Source: Flavobacterium sp. SUN052
GTDB taxonomy: Bacteria > Bacteroidota > Bacteroidia > Flavobacteriales > Flavobacteriaceae
Direction: 5' to 3'
DNA length: 64,000 nt
Assembly (NCBI RefSeq): GCF_028867935.1
Contig: NZ_JAPQNS010000010.1
Coordinates: 262,075-326,074, forward strand
The translations under genes were made by a program, and so were the position numbers. Positions 9,569-17,623 of the stretch are shown here, piece after piece. The stretch's first letter is position 1; every line of letters starts with the position of its first letter. The notes beneath the pieces are model-generated. The model was given only the letters and a program-made list of their open reading frames with translations, did no database searches and was not told where the DNA came from.

Positions 9569-10381
9569 TTAAATCACCGCTTCCCGAACTCGTACCAACC
9601 GCTCCAGCAATGCTTCCAGTTGATCCAGTGGTAGCATATTTGCACCGTCAGATTTAGCGCAGGATGGGTCGGGGTGAGTTTCAATGAACAAACCGTCGGC
9701 ACCCACAGCAATGGCGGCCTTGGCAATAGTCGCAATAAGCGCAGGTTTGCCACCGGTTACGCCCGATGCCTGGTTGGGTTGTTGCAGAGAATGGGTGCAG
9801 TCCATCACTACGGGCACTCCAAATGACTGCATGGCCGGAATGTTCCGGTAGTCCACCACAAGGTCGCCGTAACCGAACGAATTGCCCCGGTCGGTCAGGA
9901 TTACAGAAGCGTCGGGGTTGATGGCCCGTACTTTTTCGGCGGCAAAGCTCATGCTCTCGCCCGACAAAAACTGGCCTTTTTTGATATTTACTGCTTTTCC
10001 CGTCCGGGCGGCTGCTTCAATCAGTTCGGTTTGGCGGCACAGAAAAGCCGGAATCTGTAATACATCTACAGCCTGAGCAGCCATGGCGGCTTCGTGCGAT
10101 TCGTGAATGTCGGTTACGGTTGGTATGTTGAAGGTATCACCCACTTCTTTCAAAATTGACAGGGCCAGCTCATCGCCAATGCCCGTAAATGAATTGGCTT
10201 TGGTGCGGTTAGCTTTGCGATAGGAGCCTTTGAATATGTATGGGATACGAAGTCGGTTAGTGATTTCGACGATGCGTTCAGCAATTTGTAGCGCCATATC
10301 CCGACCCTCGATAGCACAGGGGCCAGCCATCAAAAAGAAGTTGGACGAGTCGGTATGGTGAAGCTTGGGTAGTTGAATCAT
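9569..10381 (-). CDS. kdsA: 3-deoxy-8-phosphooctulonate synthase (KdsA)
   Basis: A 270-residue cytosolic enzyme that condenses phosphoenolpyruvate with D-arabinose 5-phosphate to give KDO 8-phosphate for lipopolysaccharide core synthesis. The TIM-barrel family motifs are all visible: AGPCAIEG near the N-terminus, FKGSYRKANRT, FLCRQTEL, GQFLSGE, and the C-terminal ETHPDP. Length is normal for the family. Cys22 in AGPC occupies the position of the metal-ligand Cys in metal-dependent KdsA enzymes such as that of Aquifex, whereas the metal-independent E. coli type has Asn, so a metal-dependent enzyme is predicted. The gene is monocistronic: a terminator follows it and acpP diverges from it. Confidence 0.95.
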   Translation of the reverse strand: MIQLPKLHHTDSSNFFLMAGPCAIEGRDMALQIAERIVEITNRLRIPYIFKGSYRKANRTKANSFTGIGDELALSILKEVGDTFNIPTVTDIHESHEAAMAAQAVDVLQIPAFLCRQTELIEAAARTGKAVNIKKGQFLSGESMSFAAEKVRAINPDASVILTDRGNSFGYGDLVVDYRNIPAMQSFGVPVVMDCTHSLQQPNQASGVTGGKPALIATIAKAAIAVGADGLFIETHPDPSCAKSDGANMLPLDQLEALLERLVRVREAVI

Positions 10382-10702
10382 TGGATTTGGTATCTGATTG
10401 ATAACTGCAAAGGTGCAACGGATTTAATGCACCTGCCAGTTCATACAACGCCTGTCTATCAACCACTAAACCGATAGATAGTATGTCTAATTGGAGACCA
10501 ATAAGTAGTATTGAGTTGACAATGGGGATATGAGATCAGGATAAGATGAGAAGGTGTTTTATGTTGCTAAAACATTGTATAACAGTATATTATAAGAAAG
10601 TTAAACAAATTGTGAAACGTTATGCAGCCGAAAAAATTGTTTGACAATGACGGGGGAAATGGTTTTCTTTGTGGCGTTTTTCAACCCCAATTGACTATCG
10701 AA
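10382..10702. promoter_or_regulatory. Divergent intergenic region between kdsA and acpP
   Basis: About 320 nt with no convincing gene. It must carry the start signals for both kdsA (minus) and acpP (plus). On the minus strand CACCTTTG, one base from the Bacteroidota box TAnnTTTG, lies about 30 nt before the kdsA start. A small dyad (CTATC...GATAG) is present near 10445-10482. The part nearest acpP is A/T-rich, as expected for a strong promoter, but no clear box can be named there. Confidence 0.35.
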
Positions 10703-10942
10703 ATGTCAGAAATTGCACAAAAAGTTAAGAACATCATTGTTGAGAAATTAGGCGTGGAAGAGTCGGAGGTAACCCCCGAGGCAAGCTTCACGAATGATCT
10801 AGGAGCAGACTCTTTGGATACCGTTGAGTTAATCATGGAATTTGAGAAAGAGTTTAACATTTCTATCCCTGATGATCAGGCCGAAAACATCGGTACTGTT
10901 GGTCAGGCGATTACTTACCTTGAGGAAAACGCTGGCAAATAA
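10703..10942 (+). CDS. acpP: Acyl carrier protein
   Basis: A 79-residue acidic protein that carries growing acyl chains on a phosphopantetheine arm during fatty acid synthesis. The prosthetic-group site is [15 protein letters not shown], with Ser37 as the attachment residue; the following [15 protein letters not shown] is typical of helix III. Start is placed at ATG 10703 (MSEIAQKV), which gives the family's usual length; the frame stays open upstream to 10622, but the extra 27 residues are unlike any acyl carrier protein. fabF and rnc follow, a group conserved in many bacteria, so a common transcript is likely. Confidence 0.95.
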   Translation: MSEIAQKVKNIIVEKLGVEESEVTPEASFTNDLGADSLDTVELIMEFEKEFNISIPDDQAENIGTVGQAITYLEENAGK

Positions 10943-10967
10943 GCCCGTAAACGGCTTTCTACTGTTT

Positions 10968-11040
10968 GAGTAATTAGGTGTTGCGGACAGCACCGCCTAA
11001 AGCTTCGCTTAGTCAAACTTAACTACTCAAACACGTAGTT
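10968..11040 (+). other. Structured spacer between acpP and fabF
   Basis: Nested inverted repeats fill this gap: outer arms GTTTGAGTAATTA and TAACTACTCAAAC (one mismatch), and an inner pair around GGTGTTGCGG and CAGCACCGCC. There is no T run, so it does not look like a simple terminator. It may be an RNA processing or stability element that lets acpP be expressed above fabF. Confidence 0.45.
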
Positions 11041-11094
11041 GCCTACTTAAATCTGCCCCGTTTTCTTCCTATTTTACCACCTGCGTTCATCTGT

Positions 11095-12393
11095 ATGACG
11101 TTCCGACGAGTTGTAGTTACGGGCCTTGGTGCCCTCACCCCCATTGGTAACGATGTACCCACGTTTTGGGATGGCTTAGCCGCTGGCACCAGTGGGGCTG
11201 GTCCCATTACGAAGTTCGATGCCAGCAAGTTCAAGACTAAATTTGCCTGTGAACTAAAGGGGCTTGACGTGCTTCAGTATATCCCTCGTCAGGATGCGCG
11301 TAAAATGGACCCCTTCACGCATTATGCGATTATTGCGGCTGATGAGGCCATTCGCGATGCTGGATTGGGACTGGAGCCTCAGCCATTGGGCCATGAAATG
11401 GTCGGTATGGTAAACCCTCAAGGGTTGAATTTAAATAAAATAGGCGTTATATGGGGGTCTGGCATTGGAGGCCTTAAATCCTTCGAGGATGAGGTGATCG
11501 ACTATGCCAAAGGCGACGGAACCCCGCGTATAAATCCGTTTTTTATTGTTCGAATGATTGCCGACAGTGCACCGGGTCAAATCTCGATGCGGTACGGTTT
11601 TCGGGGACCAAACTACGTGACGGTTTCGGCCTGTGCGTCGAGCTTGAATGCTATGATCGATGCGTTCAACTACATTCGGTTGGGCCGCATGACTATTTGT
11701 GTAACAGGAGGCTCCGAAGCAGCCGTTACCAGAGCTGGTATTGGCGGCTTTAACGCTAACCGAGCCCTCTCTGAGCGTAATGATTCACCCGAAACCGCTT
11801 CACGACCTTATGACAAAGACCGAGACGGATTTGTGTTGGGCGAAGGAGCTGGTGCGTTAATTCTTGAAGAATACGAACACGCTAAAGCACGGGGTGCCAA
11901 AATTTACGCCGAACTCATTGGTGGAGGCATGTCGTCAGATGCATTCCACATTACGGCCCCACACCCCGAAGGTTTAGGTGCTCGTTTGGGTATGCTCGAT
12001 GCGCTCGAAGACGCTGGCATTCAGCCCGAAGAAATAGATTACATTAATACCCACGGTACCTCAACGCCCGTGGGCGATCCACAAGAATTGAAGGCTATTC
12101 ACCAGCTCTTTGGCGACCATGCTTTCAACATGAATATTAGCTCCACCAAGTCGCAGATTGGCCACTTGCTGGGTGCAGCCGGCGCAGTGGAGTCTATTGC
12201 ATGCCTGTTTGCTTTGGAGCGTCAGCTTGTGCCGCCTACGATTAATCACTTTACCGATGACCCGGAGGTTGATCCGCGTTTTAACCTGACCTATAATCAG
12301 GCACAGCCGCGAAAAATGACCACGGTGATGAGCAATGGATTTGGTTTTGGGGGCCACAATGCATCGGTTATTTTCCGTAAACTCTCCGACTAA
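11095..12393 (+). CDS. fabF: Beta-ketoacyl-ACP synthase II (FabF)
   Basis: A 432-residue condensing enzyme that extends acyl-ACP with malonyl-ACP in fatty acid synthesis. Visible family features are VVVTGLGALTPIG at the N-terminus, the nucleophile in VSACASSLN (Cys180), the first catalytic His in NTHGTSTPVGD, the Lys-containing STKSQIGHLLGAAGA with the second His, and the C-terminal NGFGFGGHN. The length is slightly above 412 residues because of a short insert around GMVNPQGLNLN. It follows acpP by about 150 nt and its stop codon directly abuts the GTG start of rnc. Confidence 0.95.
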   Translation: MTFRRVVVTGLGALTPIGNDVPTFWDGLAAGTSGAGPITKFDASKFKTKFACELKGLDVLQYIPRQDARKMDPFTHYAIIAADEAIRDAGLGLEPQPLGHEMVGMVNPQGLNLNKIGVIWGSGIGGLKSFEDEVIDYAKGDGTPRINPFFIVRMIADSAPGQISMRYGFRGPNYVTVSACASSLNAMIDAFNYIRLGRMTICVTGGSEAAVTRAGIGGFNANRALSERNDSPETASRPYDKDRDGFVLGEGAGALILEEYEHAKARGAKIYAELIGGGMSSDAFHITAPHPEGLGARLGMLDALEDAGIQPEEIDYINTHGTSTPVGDPQELKAIHQLFGDHAFNMNISSTKSQIGHLLGAAGAVESIACLFALERQLVPPTINHFTDDPEVDPRFNLTYNQAQPRKMTTVMSNGFGFGGHNASVIFRKLSD

Positions 12394-13158
12394 GTGCAAC
12401 TCGCCTTGCCCCGCAGTTTCTTTGCTCCGATCCTAAATTTTCTCCGTTCCGGCGATGCCGCTAAACGGAAAAAATTAAAGACTGCCGTTGCCCATATTAT
12501 TGGCGAAAGCCCATCAAATCTGGGTCTATACCAACTGGCGCTTCGGCACTCTTCTGCCTCGAAAGAAACCGTAATTGTAGGCTTCCGAGAGTCGAATGAG
12601 CGGCTCGAATACTTGGGTGATGCTGTGCTTGGTATGGTGATTGCCGAGTATCTGTTCAAAAAATATCCCTACAAAGACGAGGGCTTTCTGACCGAAATTC
12701 GTTCGCGGATCGTGAACCGGGAGATGCTCAACAGCATTTCGCGGAAAATTGGTCTGGATCGCCTGATCGAGTATGACGGGGCCCGAACAAAGAGTTTACC
12801 CGCCCGTACGTCTATGTATGGCGATGCGCTGGAAGCACTAGTAGGCGCTATTTATCTGGATAAAGGATTCAGTTTTACGCGCCGGTTTATTCTGAAGAAC
12901 CTACTTTCGCACTATGACATTGACTCGTTGGTGCAGAATAATGCCAACTTTAAAAGTCGCCTGATCGAATGGTCGCAACGCGAAGGCAAAGAAGTTCGGT
13001 TCGATATTATTGCTGAGAAAGGGAATAGTCATTACCGGGAGTTCATTGCTCAGATCGTGATCGACGATGAGCCTTTTGCTACGGGAAGCGGCTATTCAAA
13101 AAAGAAGGCCGAACAGTCAGCGGCAGAGAAAGCACTAGAGTTATTGGAGACAAAGTAA
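12394..13158 (+). CDS. rnc: Ribonuclease III
   Basis: A 254-residue double-strand-specific endoribonuclease that processes rRNA precursors and structured mRNAs. The catalytic signature NERLEYLGDAVLG and the second metal-binding block GDALEALVGAIYLD are intact; residues about 185-252 form the dsRNA-binding domain, ending in GSGYSKKKAEQSAAEKAL. The start used is the GTG immediately after the fabF stop, giving translational coupling without a gap; the first 15 residues are not conserved, so a later start is possible. The acpP-fabF-rnc order supports co-transcription with fatty acid genes. Confidence 0.93.
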   Translation: MQLALPRSFFAPILNFLRSGDAAKRKKLKTAVAHIIGESPSNLGLYQLALRHSSASKETVIVGFRESNERLEYLGDAVLGMVIAEYLFKKYPYKDEGFLTEIRSRIVNREMLNSISRKIGLDRLIEYDGARTKSLPARTSMYGDALEALVGAIYLDKGFSFTRRFILKNLLSHYDIDSLVQNNANFKSRLIEWSQREGKEVRFDIIAEKGNSHYREFIAQIVIDDEPFATGSGYSKKKAEQSAAEKALELLETK

Positions 13159-13185
13159 TTGTTCTCCACAGATAGTGTAGAGTAT

Positions 13186-13218
13186 ATGCCACGCACTTTG
13201 GTGTCGTGGCATTTTTAT
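13186..13218 (+). terminator. Rho-independent terminator after rnc
   Basis: A perfect 8-bp stem ATGCCACG / CGTGGCAT with an 11-nt loop is followed by TTTTATT. It lies 28 nt after the rnc stop and closes the acpP-fabF-rnc unit. From here to 13468 I see no other feature except an A/T-rich stretch that probably holds the htrA promoter. Confidence 0.85.
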
Positions 13219-13468
13219 TGTCATAATTTGGCAAGTAAAATCCGTCAAAATGTCTGTTTACGACGTTTGGAGGCTTGTTTATGCGTCAAGTTGTCGGATG
13301 TGATGGATTGGTACGGAACTTGAAAAAGAGGTATACGTGAGCGGTGGGGCTGCCTCTTAACAAACCCTTGTTAATAATTGTTAAGTACCCATCCCACCAA
13401 GAATTTTTTGACCACCAGATTTCGTTATTTTACTGAATGACTCGCGGATCCTGGTAACGCGGGTAGCT

Positions 13469-15037
13469 ATGAAAACAGCCAGTCGGCATTCCGACAACGT
13501 ATTACCCTCAAAAAAACTAATGAAAAGCAACTGGAAAATCTTAACGCTGATTGCCATTCTGTCGAGTGCAATCACCCTGGCGGCTTACAATTTCCTCGGC
13601 TTCAATAACCGGGATGTTGTGATGAATGAGTCGTCGACGCCTAATATTACGGGTCGTTTAGCTGCCTTGACCGGTAACGGGACAGGAGCCCCCGGCGATT
13701 TCTCGTACGCTGCTGAATCGGCTACACCAATGGTTGTTCACATCAGAACAACTATGACTCGTACGGTACGTCAGCAACAGGTACCTGATATATTTCGTGA
13801 TTTCTTTGGTGACGAGTTTGGTGGAAGCCAACGGGGTGGTCAGCCACGTCGTCAGCAGGGACAAGCCTCTGGCTCAGGGGTTATTATCTCAAAAGACGGT
13901 TATATCGTAACCAACAACCACGTGGTGCAGGATGCCGATGAAGTGGAAGTGGTTATGACCGACAAGCGTAGCTTTAAAGCGAAAGTGATTGGTACTGACC
14001 CTTTGACGGATTTAGCCGTAGTGAAAATTGAAGCGAGCAACCTTCCTGCCATTACATTGGGCGACTCAGATGCCCTGAAATTGGGTGAGTGGGTGTTAGC
14101 TGTTGGTTATCCGCTTGATCTCGAATCGACCGTGACAGCCGGTATCGTGAGTGCGAAAGGTCGTGGTATTGGTATCCTGAATCAGAATGTAGATCGGAAC
14201 GATCCTAAAGCGGATACGCCTATTGAAGCCTTCATTCAGACCGATGCGGCTATCAACCCTGGTAACTCGGGTGGTGCCCTGGTAAACTTGCGTGGAGAAC
14301 TGGTAGGTATTAACTCGGCTATTGCTTCGGCTACAGGTTATTACAGCGGTTATGGCTTTGCTGTTCCGGTGTCGCTTGTGAAAAAAGTAACAGCTGACTT
14401 GCTGAAATATGGTAATGTTCAGCGTGGCTACCTCGGTGTCTTGCCGATTGAACTGGACAGCAAAGTTGCTAAAGAAAAGAACGTGAAAGTAGGTCGTGGT
14501 ATCTACCTTGATAACGTAGTTGACAATGGTGCAGCCAAAGCAGCTGGTCTGCAAAAAGGCGACGTCATTGTGAAAATGGAAGGCCAGCCCGTTGATTCGG
14601 ATGCTCAGATGCGCGAAATCATTGGTCGTCGTCGTCCGGGAGATGTGATCAACGTTACGGTAAACCGGGGCGGTGATGAGCGCGACTTCAAGGTAGAACT
14701 CCGTAACCGCAATGGTGGTCGTGATGTGATCAAAAAAGCGGAAGCGGCAACAGCATCAGTAAGTTCACTCGGTGCTGAACTGGAAGACCTGAACGCCCGC
14801 GATTTGCAGCAATTAGGAATTCCAGGTGGTGTGCGGGTTAAGAAACTTGCCGATGGCAAACTTGCTGAGACGGACATCGAAGAAGGCTTTGTGATTGTGA
14901 AGGCTAACGGCAAAAACGTGAAGTCGGTGAAAGATTTGCAGGCCATTTTGAGCGGTACTAAAGAAGGCGAAGGCCTGATGCTGATCGGAATGTACCCTGG
15001 TAGCTCACGGATGTACTATTACGCGGTGCCTGTTTAA
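13469..15037 (+). CDS. Periplasmic serine protease of the DegP/HtrA family
   Basis: A 522-residue protease and chaperone for misfolded envelope proteins. A single N-terminal hydrophobic segment (ILTLIAILSSAITLAAY) serves as signal or anchor. The trypsin-like domain has the triad His151 (TNNHVV), Asp181 (TDLAVV) and Ser267 (NPGNSGGAL). Two PDZ domains follow, about residues 310-410 and 425-520. ATG 13469 gives 17 residues before the hydrophobic part; the in-frame ATG 13520 (MKSNWKIL) is an equally good start. Stands alone between two terminators. The segment between signal and protease domain is rich in Gln, Gly and Arg (residues about 110-133), as in other HtrA linker loops. Confidence 0.92.
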   Translation: MKTASRHSDNVLPSKKLMKSNWKILTLIAILSSAITLAAYNFLGFNNRDVVMNESSTPNITGRLAALTGNGTGAPGDFSYAAESATPMVVHIRTTMTRTVRQQQVPDIFRDFFGDEFGGSQRGGQPRRQQGQASGSGVIISKDGYIVTNNHVVQDADEVEVVMTDKRSFKAKVIGTDPLTDLAVVKIEASNLPAITLGDSDALKLGEWVLAVGYPLDLESTVTAGIVSAKGRGIGILNQNVDRNDPKADTPIEAFIQTDAAINPGNSGGALVNLRGELVGINSAIASATGYYSGYGFAVPVSLVKKVTADLLKYGNVQRGYLGVLPIELDSKVAKEKNVKVGRGIYLDNVVDNGAAKAAGLQKGDVIVKMEGQPVDSDAQMREIIGRRRPGDVINVTVNRGGDERDFKVELRNRNGGRDVIKKAEAATASVSSLGAELEDLNARDLQQLGIPGGVRVKKLADGKLAETDIEEGFVIVKANGKNVKSVKDLQAILSGTKEGEGLMLIGMYPGSSRMYYYAVPV

Positions 15038-15067
15038 GTGTAGAAGTTAACGATTTGAATACCACAT

Positions 15068-15105
15068 AAAGCCTGCCCGGTGTAAACTGGGTAGGCTTTA
15101 TTGTT
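15068..15105 (+). terminator. Rho-independent terminator after htrA-like gene
   Basis: Stem AAAGCCTGCCC / GGGTAGGCTTT (one mismatch) with a 10-nt loop, followed by ATTGTTTT. It lies about 30 nt after the protease stop codon. Confidence 0.8.
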
Positions 15106-15212
15106 TTAGGACGGCCGCTTGTTTTACGACAAAAGCGTGCTTTACGCATTATCTGTTTGAGTAGAGTACCAACGCCCGGTATCTTCAGTACCTGACTTCA
15201 CTTTCCTGAATC

Positions 15213-16136
15213 ATGGGGCAACAACCAGACCGCCGGTCATTTCTTAAAACCATATCAGCCAGTGTGCCGCTGCTGGCAAGTGCGGGGACTGCCCCGGCCA
15301 TGAATGCAACGGGTGGACAAGCATCCAAACCTGTTGGGCCATTGCGACTTAGCTGCAACCTGTACTCTTTCAACGAGCCGTTGCTGGTAAGTAAATCAAT
15401 GACTTTGGAACAGGTGCTGGCGTTTTGTTCCGAAGTAGGCTTTGATGCCGTCGATCCAACGGGCTACTACTTCCCGGGATACCCGGCTGTTCCAACCGAC
15501 AGCTATATCTATGAAATCAAGCGAAAAGCATTCCGGCTTGGTCTAGACATTAGCGGGACGGGTGTCCGTAATGACTTTACCCTCCCCGACGCGGCCAAAC
15601 GCAAGGCCGAAATTGAACTAGTCAGACAGTGGGTCAATGTAGCGGCTAAATTGGGCGCACCAGTATTGCGGGTTTTTGCTGGTAAAAATATTCCTGCGGG
15701 GCATACCCGCGCCGAGGTGCTAAACTGGGTAGTTGATGCCCTTGGCGAATGCGTTGACTACGGCTCGAAGCTGGGTGTGATCATTGTCTTACAAAACCAC
15801 GCCGATTTCATCGAGACCGCCGAGCATGTGCTGGAGATTCTGAATAAAATTAAGTCCGACTGGTTGGCCGTTAACTTAGACGTTGGTAGTTTCAAAATGG
15901 GTGATCCGTATCCTCAAATTGCCAAAATAGCTCCGCTAGCTGCTACGTGGCAGATCAAGGAAAACCTGTTTGTCGATGGAAAGGAAATAGAAACTGACCT
16001 GACAAAAATTATGCGTATCGTTCGTGAATCTGGCTACAAAGGGTATCTTCCCATCGAAACGCTCGGCAAGGGCGATCCCCGCCAGAAAGTGCCTGTCTTT
16101 TATGACAAGGTAAAAAAGGCGTTGGATTCGCTTTAA
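15213..16136 (+). CDS. Tat-exported sugar phosphate isomerase/epimerase-like TIM barrel protein
   Basis: 307 residues. It opens with a twin-arginine signal (RRSFLKTISASVPLLASAGTAPA), so the folded protein is expected in the periplasm. The remainder matches the xylose-isomerase-like TIM barrel family: LSCNLYSFN, GFDAVDPTGYY, GVIIVLQNH, the metal-site-like NLDVGSF and the C-terminal GYLPIETLG. Members isomerise or epimerise sugars or their derivatives, but the substrate cannot be read from sequence. It is the first of three consecutive Tat-exported proteins (27 nt and 20 nt gaps), so a joint role in breakdown of an oxidised or unusual carbohydrate is inferred. Confidence 0.8.
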   Translation: MGQQPDRRSFLKTISASVPLLASAGTAPAMNATGGQASKPVGPLRLSCNLYSFNEPLLVSKSMTLEQVLAFCSEVGFDAVDPTGYYFPGYPAVPTDSYIYEIKRKAFRLGLDISGTGVRNDFTLPDAAKRKAEIELVRQWVNVAAKLGAPVLRVFAGKNIPAGHTRAEVLNWVVDALGECVDYGSKLGVIIVLQNHADFIETAEHVLEILNKIKSDWLAVNLDVGSFKMGDPYPQIAKIAPLAATWQIKENLFVDGKEIETDLTKIMRIVRESGYKGYLPIETLGKGDPRQKVPVFYDKVKKALDSL

Positions 16137-16163
16137 TGTAGAGCTACTAACATTATTTTCTAT

Positions 16164-17603
16164 ATGACAAAGTCAACGGATAACGCTCGTCACGAGGCAG
16201 CCCGTGGGGGTGCCGGTTCGCCGGATCGATCCCGGCGGACATTTCTCAAGACCCTCGGCGTAGCAGCAGCAGTGCCAACGGCCGTAACCGGGGCTAGTGC
16301 AGCGCCCACTACTCAGTATCTGAACCTGATAAAAAGCCACGCCAGTACAGCTGCCAACAGCAAGGTTCGGATCGCTTTGATCGGAACGGGAGGAATGGGC
16401 ATTGGTGATACCCAGACTGCTCTGATGGTAGATGGTGTGGAGATGGTAGCCGCCTGCGACCTGTACGACGGTCGTTTGCGTCGGGCAAAAGAGCTCTGGG
16501 GTGATGGGCTTACTGTTACCAAAGATTACCGAACCCTGCTCGACCGCTCTGATATCGACGCTGTTATCAACGCAACCACCGACCACTGGCACGAGAAAAT
16601 CTCGTCGGATGCCATGCGGAAAGGAAAGCATGTGTATTGCGAAAAGCCGATGGTCCAGAAAGTAGAGGATGGGCACACGCTCATTGGCGTCTCTAAAGAA
16701 ACCGGTAAGGTGTTTCAGGTGGGTAGTCAGTTTGCATCGTCGATTATTATAGCTAAAGCAAAAGAACTGCTGAAGGCGGGCGACATTGGCGAGCTGGTAT
16801 TTGCCGAAGCTCAATATGACCGTCACAGCGCTATGGGTGCCTGGCAGTACTCGATTCCGCCTGATGCTTCACCCCAAACGGTTGATTGGGATACTTATCT
16901 CGGATCAGCACCTAAACGCCCTTGGGACCCACTCCGGTTTTTCCGGTGGCGCAACTATCAGGACTATGGTACGGGTATCGCAGGTGATTTATACGTTCAC
17001 CTGCTGACAACCCTGCACACCGTTACGGGTTCGCTTGGTCCCAACCGGGTGTATTCGAGCGGGGGAACGCGCTATTGGAAAGATGGCCGCGACGTGCCCG
17101 ATATTCAGTTAAGCATCTACGATTACCCCAAAACGGCCGAGCATCCCGAGTTTAACCTGACAACCCGCTCTAATTTCGTGGATGGAGGGGGCGGTGCTTA
17201 CCTCGTTCGGCTGGTGGGTACCGAAGGCGATTTATCGATTGGGTGGGATAGCCTGACGGTGCGTAAAAACAAGTTTCCGAAGGCACCGGGTATGTCGATC
17301 GACAATTTCCCCAAAGATCAGAAGGAGTTGTTCGTCGCTGAATACAACAAAATGTACCCGTCGGTACCAGAAATGGAAGGCCCCAAAGAGTTCAAATACA
17401 TGGTGCCGAAAGATTACAAAGGTGACCGCTACGAGCATTTCGTGAACTTCTTCAGCTCTGTACGCGATAAAAAGCCCAATATCGAAGACGCTACGTTTGG
17501 TCTGCGCGCCTGTGGGCCAACACAGTGCGGTAACATGAGCTTGTTCCAGAAGAAAGTGGTGAGCTGGGACCCCATCAAAATGAAAATCGGCAACGCCGTG
17601 TAA
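16164..17603 (+). CDS. Tat-exported Gfo/Idh/MocA family oxidoreductase
   Basis: 479 residues. Residues about 24-48 hold a twin-arginine signal (RRTFLKTLGVAAAVPTAV). The Rossmann domain starts at VRIALIGTGGMGIGD, followed by AACDLYDGRL and the family motif EKPMVQ after HVYCEKP, where Lys is the usual catalytic or cofactor-orienting residue. The C-terminal part is the alpha/beta substrate domain with GDLYVHLLTTLH. The enzymes oxidise or reduce sugars with NAD(P); export in a folded state fits Tat because the cofactor must be bound before transport. It lies inside a three-gene Tat cluster. The substrate is unknown. Confidence 0.85.
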   Translation: MTKSTDNARHEAARGGAGSPDRSRRTFLKTLGVAAAVPTAVTGASAAPTTQYLNLIKSHASTAANSKVRIALIGTGGMGIGDTQTALMVDGVEMVAACDLYDGRLRRAKELWGDGLTVTKDYRTLLDRSDIDAVINATTDHWHEKISSDAMRKGKHVYCEKPMVQKVEDGHTLIGVSKETGKVFQVGSQFASSIIIAKAKELLKAGDIGELVFAEAQYDRHSAMGAWQYSIPPDASPQTVDWDTYLGSAPKRPWDPLRFFRWRNYQDYGTGIAGDLYVHLLTTLHTVTGSLGPNRVYSSGGTRYWKDGRDVPDIQLSIYDYPKTAEHPEFNLTTRSNFVDGGGGAYLVRLVGTEGDLSIGWDSLTVRKNKFPKAPGMSIDNFPKDQKELFVAEYNKMYPSVPEMEGPKEFKYMVPKDYKGDRYEHFVNFFSSVRDKKPNIEDATFGLRACGPTQCGNMSLFQKKVVSWDPIKMKIGNAV

Positions 17604-17623
17604 TTCTCTAAACTGATACCGAA

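Noticed and set aside
16173..16826. Open frame of 217 codons antisense to the Gfo/Idh gene
   Set aside because: Shadow of a strongly supported coding sequence in a region of biased codon third positions.
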